Source: Myxococcales bacterium
GTDB taxonomy: Bacteria; Myxococcota_A; Polyangia; Polyangiales; Polyangiaceae
NCBI GenBank assembly: GCA_004193285.1
Contig: SECP01000013.1
Coordinates: 62,001-126,000, forward strand
DNA length: 64,000 bases
Reading direction: 5' to 3'
Shown here in pieces: positions 50,160-58,729 of the stretch (the first letter of the stretch is position 1; each line of letters opens with the position of its first letter). The position numbers and the translations under genes are program-made. Below the pieces are notes generated by a model. The model did not search any database. It saw only the letters and a program-made list of their open reading frames with translations, and had not been told where the DNA came from.

Positions 50160-50879
50160 ATGGAGCACGCCGTGCATTTCGCTGGTTTGGCGCTGGCCGC
50201 CCTCACCTGGTTCCTCCTGCATGCCGGCGTGGCGGGGACCGGTCTGCGCTTCGCGTTGGTCCAGCGCTTCGGCGAAAAGACCTACCGGGGCGGCTTCTCG
50301 CTCGCTTCCGTCGCGAGCCTCTGGTGGTTGGTGCAGGAGTACCGGCAAGCGCCCTTCGTGGCGCTGTGGGTAACGCCGCGCCCGCTGTCCTTCGTGCCGC
50401 TAGTGCTCGTTCCGCTGTCGTTCATGCTGTTCGTCGGCGCCTTCACGGTGCCGAACCCGAGCTCGGTGGGTGGCGAAAAGCTCCTCGCCAAGGCAGAGCC
50501 GGCTCGAGGCATGCTCCGCATCACGCGGCACCCGTTCTTGTGGTCGGTCGTGCTCTGGGCTCTCGCGCACCTCCTCGTGAACGCGGACGCCGGCTCGCAG
50601 ATCTTCTTTTTCAGCTTGGGTGTTACGGCTCTGCGCGGCGCGTTCGACATCGATCGCAAGCGCCGCCGGACCAACCCGGAGGAGTTCGCTCGGTTCGAGG
50701 CGCTCACCTCGAACGTGCCGTTCCTGGCCCTGGCGCAGGGTCGCAGCTCGCTTTCGCCACGCGAGCTCGCGCTCCCGGTGCTGCTCGGCCTGGTGCTCGC
50801 GGCCGGCACCATCGGCCTGCACGGGCGGCTGTTCGGCGCCCGCGCCGTGCCGTCAGGGCTCGTCGCTGTGGCCGAGTGA
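50160..50879 (+). CDS. NnrU-family membrane protein
   Basis: 239 residues, six or so membrane helices. Family features: MEHAVHFAGLALAALTWFLL, then TYRGGFSLASVASLWWLV, and the loop ITRHPFLWSVVLWALAHLLV typical of NnrU/isoprenylcysteine-methyltransferase-like membrane folds; DIDRKRRRTNPEEFARFEAL follows. NnrU is associated with nitric-oxide metabolism or denitrification clusters in other bacteria, but nothing of that kind lies nearby. The start ATG opens 45 bases from the divergent GNAT gene. Overlaps the convergent SelW-like gene by 27 bases. Confidence 0.85.
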   Translation: MEHAVHFAGLALAALTWFLLHAGVAGTGLRFALVQRFGEKTYRGGFSLASVASLWWLVQEYRQAPFVALWVTPRPLSFVPLVLVPLSFMLFVGAFTVPNPSSVGGEKLLAKAEPARGMLRITRHPFLWSVVLWALAHLLVNADAGSQIFFFSLGVTALRGAFDIDRKRRRTNPEEFARFEALTSNVPFLALAQGRSSLSPRELALPVLLGLVLAAGTIGLHGRLFGARAVPSGLVAVAE

Positions 50880-51149
50880 GCGCGTCGGGTCCACTCGGTC
50901 CCGGATCTTCTGCTTGAGCTCCTTGGGCTCGGGAAAGCGCCGCCGCTCCGCCCGCGAGAAGATGACCGTGCCCTCCAGCTCGACCTCGAAGACGCCCCCG
51001 AAGCCCGGCTCGAGCGTGACCTCGAGCTCGGTCGGGAACGTCGTCAGCAGCTCCTGAGCGAGCCAAGCGGCGCGGGTGAGCCACCGGCACTGGGTGCAGT
51101 AACGGACCCGCACCGCTAGGCGCGGCGGCGCCGTCGACTCTTCAGCCAT
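50853..51149 (-). CDS. SelW/SelT/SelH (Rdx)-family thioredoxin-like protein, Cys form
   Basis: 98 residues. The redox motif CTQCRW at residues 18-23 (VRVRYCTQCRWLTRAAWLAQ) is the family CxxC in place of CxxU, with FPTELEVTLEPGFGGVFEVE following and a second strand LEGTVIFSRAERRRFPEPKE. Rdx proteins form a small thioredoxin-like fold thought to handle glutathione-linked redox events. Here both positions are Cys, so no selenocysteine is needed. Its start region overlaps the upstream ferritin-like gene stop by eight bases. Confidence 0.88.
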   Translation of the reverse strand: MAEESTAPPRLAVRVRYCTQCRWLTRAAWLAQELLTTFPTELEVTLEPGFGGVFEVELEGTVIFSRAERRRFPEPKELKQKIRDRVDPTRSLGHSDEP

Positions 51150-51894
51150 GCTCGAAGCCTAGCGCGCGCGTCGGGCCGGCGGGCAACCCCAAGAAGCGCC
51201 GCGCCGCCAGCTGCCGCCAGCAATCACGCGCCACCGCCCAGGGACCACAGCCTGCGTGCCGCAGCAGGCGACCATGGTCGAGCCAAAGCACGCCGCAGGC
51301 GGCGATCAGCACCCCCAGCATCAGCGCGCACAGGAGCCAGCGATGCAGCTCACGTACCGGGCGGGGCGTGACGCGTACGACGTGCTCGAAGAACGCGGCC
51401 TGAAAATCCAGGTGAGCGGACTCCTCGTTGGCGATGCGCGAGAGGGCGCTGCTCAAGCCTGCGCTGCCGAGGCCGGCCGCCAGCGCGCGGTAGTAAACGA
51501 TGCCGATCACCTCCGCGATGGCGAGGGTCATCATCTTGGTGCGCAGCCCGAGCAACCGCCGGCAGGCCGTGAAAGCGCCGTTCGTCCAGTGTGAGCGCTG
51601 CAGCTCGCCGCCCAACGCGTGAATGACGAGGGCGAGCTCGCGGGCGTGGCGCCACTCCTCCTCGATGTACAGCTGAATCGCGCGACGGGTGGGCGGGTCC
51701 AGCGCCGCGTCGCGCAGGGTGGCGATGTCCTCGTGGATCTTGCCGCCCGCAGACTCACCGAGCTGAAATCTTCCCAGCGACTCGGCGAGCGCGCCGTGAA
51801 GCGCGCTCGGCAGCTCCGCGGCTAGCGCCGGCGTGGGTGCGCGATCTTCACGCGCGTTGTTCTCGAAGTAAGCGAGCCATGTCGTTCCGAGCAT
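51142..51894 (-). CDS. Ferritin-like di-iron domain protein with C-terminal membrane segment
   Basis: 250 residues. Helical bundle with two ExxH-type pairs: YIEEEWRHARELALVIHAL and RIANEESAHLDFQAAFFEHV, suitable for a di-iron centre. A hydrophobic helix follows near 185-205 (WLLCALMLGVLIAACGVLWL), which may anchor it. The start is an ATG after a TCTAGGAGGAATC-like region on this strand, with good GGAGG spacing. Substrate unknown: ferritin-like folds range from iron storage to oxygenases. It overlaps the SelW-like gene, suggesting joint expression and perhaps a redox link (inference). Confidence 0.75.
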   Translation of the reverse strand: MLGTTWLAYFENNAREDRAPTPALAAELPSALHGALAESLGRFQLGESAGGKIHEDIATLRDAALDPPTRRAIQLYIEEEWRHARELALVIHALGGELQRSHWTNGAFTACRRLLGLRTKMMTLAIAEVIGIVYYRALAAGLGSAGLSSALSRIANEESAHLDFQAAFFEHVVRVTPRPVRELHRWLLCALMLGVLIAACGVLWLDHGRLLRHAGCGPWAVARDCWRQLAARRFLGLPAGPTRALGFEHG

Positions 51895-52006
51895 TCTGAT
51901 TCCTCCAGAGCTCTAGGAACGCACGACAAAGCGTAGCGCTCAGGGAGCGCGCATGGAGACCTGGTGGAGGTTCCATGGCGCGCTGCGCCCACGGCCGAGA
52001 CGCCGC

Positions 52007-52120
52007 TCAGTTCGCGTTGATGCGGCCGCGACGAATGCGGTTCTTCGCCTTCACCTTGGCGCGGTAGCGGGCAGAACGCTTGCGGTCGGTCTTGCGGGGC
52101 TTCTTGATGGGGAGGTACAT
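52007..52120 (-). CDS. 37-residue, highly basic small protein
   Basis: Reads MYLPIKKPRKTDRKRSARYR followed by AKVKAKNRIRRGRINAN. About half of the residues are Lys or Arg, with no acidic residue except one Asp. It is preceded by CCCC-rich leader and a GGAGG-free but plausible start; the sequence is clearly non-random in this GC-rich DNA because codons are Lys/Arg-dense with good third positions. Size and charge suggest ribosome or nucleic-acid binding, in the manner of the tiny ribosomal proteins. I cannot assign it to a named one. No gene on the other strand competes with it. Confidence 0.7.
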   Translation of the reverse strand: MYLPIKKPRKTDRKRSARYRAKVKAKNRIRRGRINAN

Positions 52121-52248
52121 GGGGGGCCGCGGGATCTAGGCTGAAAGGTGCCGGCGGGCAAGCCGCTCGACGAAAAAGAGGCGTGACGGTCTAAACGACC
52201 ACCGCGAAGGAGCCTAACTGCTCGACTTCACGGCACTTATGGATGAGC

Positions 52249-52554
52249 TCAGCTCTTGGAGAGCAGCTTCTCGATCAGCTTCTCCGAGTACTTGGAGAGC
52301 TTTTTGAAGACGACGCCCATGCCGGGCGGGTCCGTCTCGAGCCGCACCACCTCGCCGACGCCCTCGATCACCTCGACGTCGTCCATGACCACCGTGAAGC
52401 GCAAGGTGACTTGCGAGCCGATGGGCAGCGGAGTGGACGTTTTGATGAAAGCGCCGGTGCGCGAGATGTTCGTGACGTACTCCTGGATGAACTGGTCGAA
52501 GGAGTCGAACTCCTTGTTGATGGTGAGCCGCTCCTCTTTTCGACCAGTTTCCAT
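52249..52554 (-). CDS. PilZ-domain protein, Myxococcus paralogous type
   Basis: 101 residues. PilZ fold with RKEERLTINKEFDSFDQFIQ, EYVTNISRTGAFIKTSTPLP, GSQVTLRFTVVMDDVEVIEG, VGEVVRLETDPPGMGVVFKK. The NISRTGAFIKT and GEVVR/GMGVVF blocks are those of the myxobacterial PilZ subfamily. The usual c-di-GMP RxxxR motif is not clearly seen, so ligand binding is uncertain. It lies three bases after the RNase E/G stop, so the two are co-transcribed. Confidence 0.88.
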   Translation of the reverse strand: METGRKEERLTINKEFDSFDQFIQEYVTNISRTGAFIKTSTPLPIGSQVTLRFTVVMDDVEVIEGVGEVVRLETDPPGMGVVFKKLSKYSEKLIEKLLSKS

Positions 52555-52557
52555 GGG

Positions 52558-54810
52558 TTACTTCCCTTGCAGATCGAACTGCTCGATGTGGTACTCGCGC
52601 CGAGGGTTGAACTCGATGCGCCGCATGTAGCGCTTCTCGGCCTCGACGACGGCAGGCTTCTCTTCGCCTTGCATCAAGTCGATCACGGCTGGGTGCGCGT
52701 TCACGATCACCGAATAGCCGGGCAGGGTGTGACGCTCGCGCCGCAGCTGGCGCAAGATCTCGTAAGCGATCGTGGTGCGCGACTGAATCTGCCCCGTGCC
52801 GTCGCAGTAGAAGCAGGTCTCGTGCATCGTGCGGGTGAGGCTCTCGCGCGTACGCTTACGCGTCATCTCGATCAAGCCCAGCTCGCTGATGCGGTTGATC
52901 GTCGTCTTGGCCTTGTCCTTCGCGAGCATCTGCTCCAGCTGGCGCCAAACCTTCTCGCGGTTGGAGCCGATATCCATGTCGATGAGGTCCAAGATCACGA
53001 GGCCGCCGATGTTGCGGAAACGCAGCTGGTAGGCGATCTCTTCCACCGCCTCCAGGTTGGTCTTCAGCGCGGTCTCTTCCAGGTTCTGGCTGCCCTTGCC
53101 GACGTAGCGCCCGGTGTTCACGTCGATGGCGGTGAGCGCCTCGGCCTGGTCGATGATCAGGTAGCCGCCGCTCGGTAGAGGCACCTTGCGGCTGAGCGCG
53201 CGGGCGATCTCGTCCTCGATGCCGTAGGCGTCGAAGATCGGCTCGTCGCCCGCGTAAAGCTCGATGTCCTTCACGCGCTCGGGCATGAACATCTCGACGA
53301 AGCGTACGAGGCGCGCGTACTGCTCTTTGTCGTCGATGACGATGTTCTCGATCTCGTCCGTGAACAGGTCCCGCGCGGTCTTCAAGACGAGGTCCAGCTC
53401 GGCGTAGAGCATCTGCGGCGCCTTGCCGCCCTCTTCCTTCTTGCGCGAGACACCTTCCCAGACCTTCACGAGGTACCCGATGTCGGCCTTGAGCGACTTC
53501 TTGGTCAGCCCCTCGGCGACCGTGCGCACGATCAAACCGCCCTTGGGCGGCTTCATGGCGTCGACCACCTCGCGCAGGCGAGCGCGCTCCCGAGCGGAGC
53601 CGATGCGCTTGGACACGCCGACGTGCTCGACGGTGGGCAGGTACACCGCGTAGCGACCGGGCAGCGAGACGTGGCTGGTCACGCGCGCGCCCTTGGTACC
53701 AATGGGCTCTTTGGAGATTTGGACGATGACCTCGTCCCCCTCCTTGACGACCTCCGTGATCGGTACGGAGCGCGCTACCCGCGAAGGTTGCTTACCCGCG
53801 CCACCACCACCGCTGCCGCCGCCACGGCGCTCGCGGTCCCGACGATCTCGGTCCCGACGTGAAGAGCCGTCTCGGGGGCGGTCTCCGCCGCTGCGCGCCT
53901 GCTGCTGCTGCGCTGGCCGAGCGGGGGGCTGCTGGCGCTGCTCCGTGCCAGCGCGCTTGCGACGCCGGCGCCGGCGCTTGCGGTCTCCACCGCCGCCATC
54001 CCCGCCATCGTCGCGGGGTCCGCGATCGCCCGCCTCTTCCTGCTCTTCTTCTTCCTCGTCGTCGTCTTCGTCGTCTTCCGACTCGTCGTCGTCTTCGTCG
54101 TCTTCCGACTCGTCCGCGTCAGCGCCTCCGCCTTCGCCTTCGGTTTCCTCGTCGTCGTCTTCGTCGTCTTCCGACTCGTCGTCGTCTTCGTCGTCTTCGT
54201 CGTCTTCCGACTCGTCGTCGTCTTCGTCGTCTTCGTCGTCTTCGTCGTCTTCCGACTCGTCGTCGTCTTCGTCGTCTTCGTCGTCTTCCGACTCGTCCTC
54301 TTCGCCGTCCGCCGACGGATGGCTCGGGTCGCTTTCCTCGCTCGCCGCCTCGTCTTCGGAACCCTCACCGCCGGTGGGGGTGGGGATCGGGTTGGCTACC
54401 TGGGAGAGAGCCTCCGGCGGAGCAGCGGCAGACGGATCGCTGTCATCGTCGTCGTCTTCCTCGTCCGCCTTCTCGACGGGCTTCGCCTTGGCCTGACCGA
54501 AGCGCTTGCCGCCGTCGCCCTTGAAGCTCTCCCCGTCTTCGTGGCGGTGTCCGCCCGATAGGTACGCTTCGAAGTCGTCCGGGCGGATCAGATCTTCCAC
54601 GTGGAGAAATGCCGCGCGCTCTTGGCCGACGTCGATGAAGGCGGCCTGCATTCCCGGCAGGACCCGGGTCACCTTCCCCAGGACGATGTTGCCGACCGTG
54701 CCTCGTGCTGCAGCACGCTCGATCTGCAGCTCGGCAATGACTCCCCCTTCGATCAGGGCAACACGGGTTTCACGAATATCGCAATTGATGACCAACGTAT
54801 TTTTGGGCAT
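52558..54810 (-). CDS. rng: Ribonuclease E/G with an inserted acidic/basic low-complexity domain
   Basis: 750 residues from MPKNTLVINCDIRETRVALI. The S1 domain begins at GNIVLGKVTRVLPGMQAAFI, DVGQERAAFLHVEDL, is interrupted about residues 80-345, and resumes at VPITEVVKEGDEVIVQISKE with GTKGARVTSHVSLPGRYAVY. The catalytic Asp residues lie in ALTAIDVNTGRYVGKG (near 564) and LVILDLIDMDIGSNREKVWR (near 607), and the zinc link CFYCDGTG is near 665, so the enzyme core is complete. The insert is a Ser/Glu/Asp repeat (residues about 169-254, e.g. DDESEDDEDDED) followed by an Arg/Lys/Gln stretch. The role would be mRNA/rRNA processing. PilZ follows in the operon. Confidence 0.9.
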   Translation of the reverse strand: MPKNTLVINCDIRETRVALIEGGVIAELQIERAAARGTVGNIVLGKVTRVLPGMQAAFIDVGQERAAFLHVEDLIRPDDFEAYLSGGHRHEDGESFKGDGGKRFGQAKAKPVEKADEEDDDDDSDPSAAAPPEALSQVANPIPTPTGGEGSEDEAASEESDPSHPSADGEEDESEDDEDDEDDDESEDDEDDEDDEDDDESEDDEDDEDDDESEDDEDDDEETEGEGGGADADESEDDEDDDESEDDEDDDEEEEEQEEAGDRGPRDDGGDGGGGDRKRRRRRRKRAGTEQRQQPPARPAQQQQARSGGDRPRDGSSRRDRDRRDRERRGGGSGGGGAGKQPSRVARSVPITEVVKEGDEVIVQISKEPIGTKGARVTSHVSLPGRYAVYLPTVEHVGVSKRIGSARERARLREVVDAMKPPKGGLIVRTVAEGLTKKSLKADIGYLVKVWEGVSRKKEEGGKAPQMLYAELDLVLKTARDLFTDEIENIVIDDKEQYARLVRFVEMFMPERVKDIELYAGDEPIFDAYGIEDEIARALSRKVPLPSGGYLIIDQAEALTAIDVNTGRYVGKGSQNLEETALKTNLEAVEEIAYQLRFRNIGGLVILDLIDMDIGSNREKVWRQLEQMLAKDKAKTTINRISELGLIEMTRKRTRESLTRTMHETCFYCDGTGQIQSRTTIAYEILRQLRRERHTLPGYSVIVNAHPAVIDLMQGEEKPAVVEAEKRYMRRIEFNPRREYHIEQFDLQGK
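54049..54305. repeat. Low-complexity tract coding for the acidic insert of RNase E/G
   Basis: Repeated TCGTCGTCTTCGTCGTCTTC-type units on the plus strand, which on the minus strand read as Asp/Glu/Ser codons. The period is mostly 15-24 bases with a shared GACGAAGACGACGA core. Such a tract can change length by slippage without breaking the frame. Confidence 0.85.
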
Positions 54811-55157
54811 GTCCCTCGAACGAGCGCTTTTCACGCGAGAAAGAAATCTTTCGCGTCGCCCGAGCCCTGTTCCGGCGCGATCCCCCGGCCGCCTGCCCGA
54901 AAGGCGGCAGCAGCGAGGAAGGCTGAACAAAGCCGTGACGCTTGCGCGCAGCGCACCACGCCTGCCGGCGGCTGTCAAGTCGCCGAAAGTCCAAGGAATT
55001 CCCGAGGTTGAGAGCAGACGGCTTGCAAATTGCGCTGCGATTTCGGGCCCGTTCCTCGCCGCGAGCTGGACGCACCCCCGTTCCGCCGCGCAGCGAAATG
55101 GCGTCCGGGCCGACGTCCTGGATAGCGGGACGGTGCCAGAGCGCTACCTTGCGGGTC
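54811..55157. other. Divergent intergenic region between RNase E/G and phhB
   Basis: 347 bases, no gene seen. A near inverted repeat, CGCGAGAAAG and CTTTCGCG (about 54834-54856), lies just upstream of the RNase start and could form a hairpin in its leader, a place where RNase E-type genes are often autoregulated. This is suggestive only. Confidence 0.4.
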
Positions 55158-55490
55158 ATGACCGACCTGGCCAACAAGCGCTGCGCGCCGTGCACGGCCG
55201 ACACCCCGCGCGTCGCGCCGGAGGAGGTAACCCGGCTCCTTGCCTCGCTCCCTGGCTACAAGGCGGACCTGCTCGTGGGCAGCATCTCCAAGACCTACGA
55301 GTTCCCTGACTTCTACGAGACGATGGGCTTCGTCAACGCCGTCGCCTACATCGCGAACGCCGAAGACCACCATCCCGAGCTCGCGGTGAGCTACAGCCGG
55401 TGCGTGGTGACGTACTCGACCCACGACATCGGCGGCCTGAGCGAAAACGACTTCATCTGCGCCGCCAAGATCGAAGCTCTGCTGCGGTGA
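55158..55490 (+). CDS. phhB: Pterin-4a-carbinolamine dehydratase
   Basis: 110 residues. Motifs KTYEFPDFYETMGFVNAVAY, IANAEDHHPELAVSYSRCVV (the EDHHPEL signature carrying the catalytic His pair) and YSTHDIGGLSENDFICAAKI. The enzyme regenerates tetrahydrobiopterin after aromatic amino-acid hydroxylation, or acts as DCoH. There is no hydroxylase nearby. The stop overlaps the recQ GTG start (GTGA), so it is coupled to recQ although the two functions are unrelated. Confidence 0.94.
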   Translation: MTDLANKRCAPCTADTPRVAPEEVTRLLASLPGYKADLLVGSISKTYEFPDFYETMGFVNAVAYIANAEDHHPELAVSYSRCVVTYSTHDIGGLSENDFICAAKIEALLR

Positions 55491-57190
55491 GCACGGAGCC
55501 GGACGCCCTGCGGGCGGAAGTGACCGAGCTTCTGGAGACCGCCAACCAGAGTGAGAGGCGCGCGGCGGTGGCGGAGCGGCTTTCCGAGCTGCGCCAGCTC
55601 TATCGACGCAACCCGAGCGCGTTCTCGACCGACGTGCTGGCCATGTTGAGGGAAGTCGCGGGTGCGGTCACGGCGATGGAGCGGCCGGTCGCGGCCCAGC
55701 CGCCGGAGGAGGTGCTGAAAGACGTGTTCGGTTACGACAGTTTTCGCCCCGGCCAGCGCGAAATCATCGACGCCGTGCTCGCCGGGCAGGACTGCGTAGG
55801 GGTCATGCCCACCGGCTCCGGCAAGAGCCTGACGTACCAGGTACCCGCCATCGCGCTCGGCCGCTTTGCGCTCGTCGTCTCCCCTCTCATCGCGCTCATG
55901 AAGGACCAGGTGGACGCGCTGACGGAGGCGGGTGTCTCCGCCACGTTCTTGAACTCCACGCTCAGCTTCGACGAGCGTCGTGACCGCATGGCGGACATCG
56001 CTCAGGGCAAGCACCGGCTGGTGTACGTCGCGCCGGAAGGTTTGGAGGCGTCCGTCGGGCGGCTGCTACAAGAGGTCAAGCCTTCGCTCATCGCCATCGA
56101 TGAAGCGCATTGCATCAGTGAGTGGGGTCACGACTTTCGCCCCGCTTACCGCAACCTATCCAGCTTGAAGCGCCGCTTCGGTAACGTGCCGATGCTCGCG
56201 CTCACCGCGACCGCCACGCCGCAGGTCATGCGGGATATCGTGCAGCAGCTCGGCATGCGCGGGCCGAAGATGTTCCGCGGCTCCTTTTTCCGCAAGAATC
56301 TCCGGCTCGCCAGCTTTCAGAAGGGTGAGAGCCTGGGGCGCACCACGCGCGAGGCGATCGCGAGCGTCGTGCAATCTCGCTCTGGAGAGAGCGGCATCGT
56401 TTACTGCTTGTCGCGCAAGTCCACGGAGGAGACGGCCGACTACTTGAAGGAGCAGGGCTGCAAAGCCATCTGCTACCACGCGGGGCTCGCGCCCGAGCAA
56501 CGCGCCAAAGCCCAAGACGCCTTCCGCAACGACGACGTGGACGTCGTCGTCGCGACCATCGCCTTCGGCATGGGCATCGACAAGTCCAACGTACGCTACG
56601 TCATCCATCGCGACCTGCCCAAGTCCGTAGAAGGCTACTACCAGGAGATCGGTCGCGCCGGTCGCGACGGCGCGCCCAGCGACTGCATCCTCTTCTATTC
56701 GTGGTCCGAGGTCGTCGCCTACGATCGCTTCGCAGACGGTACGGAGGACGACGCGGCCGCGGAGCGCCTCCGCTCTCAAGCGCGCGAGATGTTCCGGTTC
56801 GCGGAGGCATCGCGCTGCCGGCACCAATTGCTCGCCGAATACTTCGGCGAAACCATGCAAAAGTGCGGCGAGAGCTGCGACGTGTGTCGCGGCAAGCTGG
56901 AGCTGCCGAGGTCCCTCAAAAAGTCTCGCCGGGGCGAGACGACGTCGCGCCCGCCTTCCACCGCCGTCGTCGTCGGCAAGGACGCGGAGATGCTCACGCT
57001 CCTCAAATCCTTGCGCCTTCATTTGGCGCGCGAGCGCGGCGTGCCGGCGTACCTCATCTTCAACGACGCGACCCTGTTGGAGATGGCCGTGCGCAAGCCG
57101 AAGACAGAGGCGGACTTGCTCCAGGTTCCAGGAGTGGGCCCCGCCAAGCTCGAGAAGTACGGCGACGCGTTTCTGAAGCTGTTCAAGTAA
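55487..57190 (+). CDS. recQ: ATP-dependent DNA helicase RecQ
   Basis: 567 residues with an N-terminal extension of about 75 residues before the helicase proper (FGYDSFRPGQREIIDAVLAG). Walker A MPTGSGKSLTY (107-117), DEAH-box IAIDEAHCISEWGHDFRPAY, motif III LTATATPQV, motif VI GRAGRDGAPSDC. The zinc-binding region CRHQLLAEYFGE...KCGESCDVC is present, followed by a linker rich in Ser/Arg and a C-terminal HRDC domain (about 500-567). The WH (RQC) module between zinc and HRDC seems shortened. RecQ unwinds DNA in recombination and repair. Start GTG, overlapping the phhB stop. Confidence 0.94.
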   Translation: MSTEPDALRAEVTELLETANQSERRAAVAERLSELRQLYRRNPSAFSTDVLAMLREVAGAVTAMERPVAAQPPEEVLKDVFGYDSFRPGQREIIDAVLAGQDCVGVMPTGSGKSLTYQVPAIALGRFALVVSPLIALMKDQVDALTEAGVSATFLNSTLSFDERRDRMADIAQGKHRLVYVAPEGLEASVGRLLQEVKPSLIAIDEAHCISEWGHDFRPAYRNLSSLKRRFGNVPMLALTATATPQVMRDIVQQLGMRGPKMFRGSFFRKNLRLASFQKGESLGRTTREAIASVVQSRSGESGIVYCLSRKSTEETADYLKEQGCKAICYHAGLAPEQRAKAQDAFRNDDVDVVVATIAFGMGIDKSNVRYVIHRDLPKSVEGYYQEIGRAGRDGAPSDCILFYSWSEVVAYDRFADGTEDDAAAERLRSQAREMFRFAEASRCRHQLLAEYFGETMQKCGESCDVCRGKLELPRSLKKSRRGETTSRPPSTAVVVGKDAEMLTLLKSLRLHLARERGVPAYLIFNDATLLEMAVRKPKTEADLLQVPGVGPAKLEKYGDAFLKLFK

Positions 57191-57241
57191 GTGGTACGCG
57201 AAGAGCTGCGCGCCTCCTCGTCACGACCCTGAGTTTTGGGA

Positions 57242-58660
57242 CTACGCCGCCAGGCGTTGCTCGAGCAGCGCCTGCAGACACGGCACGGCGACGTCACGAA
57301 CGCCTGCAGGCGCGTGAGGCAACGCCGCGAGGATGCGCGGAGCCACCGCGCTGCGATCGCGCTCGAGCGCCCAGCGCACGAAATGGAACGCGAGCTCCGC
57401 GTGGCGCTGCTCATCCGCGGCGATCCGCTGATACGTGCGCCGCACGACTGGATCGGCAGCAGTTTGCGCGGCGTCCAGCGCTTCCAGAGCCGCGCTGGTT
57501 TCCCCGAAGCAGCCCTCAGCAAGCACGAGCTCCACCACGTCCGCCAGGGACGTGACGTTGAGGCTTAGCCCGACGTCCAGCGCACCAGGGCCAATAGCGC
57601 GGCCGCCGTAAGCGCTCGCGAGGCCGAAGCACAGCTGGGTGTGCGCGGTCTCGTCGATCAGCGCCTGATTGCATGCCTGCACGAGCTCGGGGGGCGCGCC
57701 GAGCGCGAGCAACTGCAATTGAAAGCGCGCAAAAGCGGCGATCGATGCGTGCTCCATCTGCCCCAGCTTGGCCCAGTGGGCGGCGAGCCCCGCGCGCTCG
57801 GAGCTCGTGAGGTGATCGACGCGCGGCCCCGCGAGCCTGCCATCTGCCCAGTCGCCCCGCGCCGTGACCGGCGCGACCCGCGCTTCGGCTTCGACCAAAA
57901 AGGGCCGACCGCACACCGGTGCGGTTTCGCATCCGCGGTGGCCGTCTTCCTGCAACTGGCAGAGCTCGAACGGCTTGCACGACCCGCACTCGTCCTTCGG
58001 TGTTTGACAAGCGAAAGCGCTGCTGCCGCACGCGCCTGGGTACGAGGCGCAGTGGTAGCCGTTGGAACAATCGTCGTCGCTATCGCAGGTGTCCGCCGTG
58101 CAAACACCGAACGCGCGGCCTTCGCAGCGGCACAGGCCGCTCGGTCCGCAATCTCGGTCAGTCGCGCAGCCTGTCATACAGAGGCTGCCCGGTTGCGGCT
58201 CGCCCGCGGGCGCGCAGTAACCATACTGGTACTGGTCGCACACCGTGGGGTCGTCGGTGCAGTCCACCTGATAAGGCACTGGGGGCTTGGGCTCGGGAAG
58301 CGGCGCGGCGTCGCCCGTCGTCGAAACGCAGCGCGTGTTCTGGGTGCGGTACCGGTAGCCCTCCTGGCAGGTCACGATTCCCGTCATGGGGTCCGTTACG
58401 GGCGCGGTGCAGGTCGGCACGTAGGGCGTGCTCCCGGTGCCGCCCGCCCCGGCCGAGATGATGGAGCCACCGCTGCCGGACCCGCCGATCGCTTTGGTGC
58501 CGCCGCTGCCGGTTCCGGCGGTGGTCGACGTACCGCCGCTGCCGGAGCCACCATCGTCCTCGTTGCCGCGGAAGGTCGTCCCTCCGCAGGCGAGCGGCAC
58601 GAGTCCCAGCGACGCCAGGAGGGACAGCCGCAGCGAGTTGGAGAAAGGGCGGGCGCTCAT
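57242..58660 (-). CDS. Cys-rich lipoprotein with C-terminal ferritin-like domain
   Basis: 472 residues. Lipoprotein signal ending VPLAC, a Gly/Ser/Thr linker (about 27-85), then about 190 residues with some 26 cysteines in EGF/Kazal-like spacing (DRDCGPSGLCRCEGRAFGVC). The C-terminal half (about 285-470) is a ferritin-like bundle: MEHASIAAFARFQLQLLALG, ALIDETAHTQLCFGLASAYG, VLAEGCFGETSAALEALDAA and IAADEQRHAELAFHF supply four Glu/His pairs suited to a di-iron site. A surface protein that binds metal or oxidises a substrate is plausible; no partner is adjacent. A decayed copy lies upstream of it. Confidence 0.82.
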   Translation of the reverse strand: MSARPFSNSLRLSLLASLGLVPLACGGTTFRGNEDDGGSGSGGTSTTAGTGSGGTKAIGGSGSGGSIISAGAGGTGSTPYVPTCTAPVTDPMTGIVTCQEGYRYRTQNTRCVSTTGDAAPLPEPKPPVPYQVDCTDDPTVCDQYQYGYCAPAGEPQPGSLCMTGCATDRDCGPSGLCRCEGRAFGVCTADTCDSDDDCSNGYHCASYPGACGSSAFACQTPKDECGSCKPFELCQLQEDGHRGCETAPVCGRPFLVEAEARVAPVTARGDWADGRLAGPRVDHLTSSERAGLAAHWAKLGQMEHASIAAFARFQLQLLALGAPPELVQACNQALIDETAHTQLCFGLASAYGGRAIGPGALDVGLSLNVTSLADVVELVLAEGCFGETSAALEALDAAQTAADPVVRRTYQRIAADEQRHAELAFHFVRWALERDRSAVAPRILAALPHAPAGVRDVAVPCLQALLEQRLAA

Positions 58661-58729
58661 GGCACTGGCCTGAGCACGCCCCGTGCCAGCTACAAAGTAC
58701 GCAAAGCCCTGTAAAACCGCTGCCGGCGC

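Noticed and set aside
53693..54496. Plus-strand serine-rich reading frame opposite the RNase acidic insert
   Set aside because: It is the reverse reading of the Asp/Glu/Ser repeat of the RNase gene and has no start context or conserved domain.
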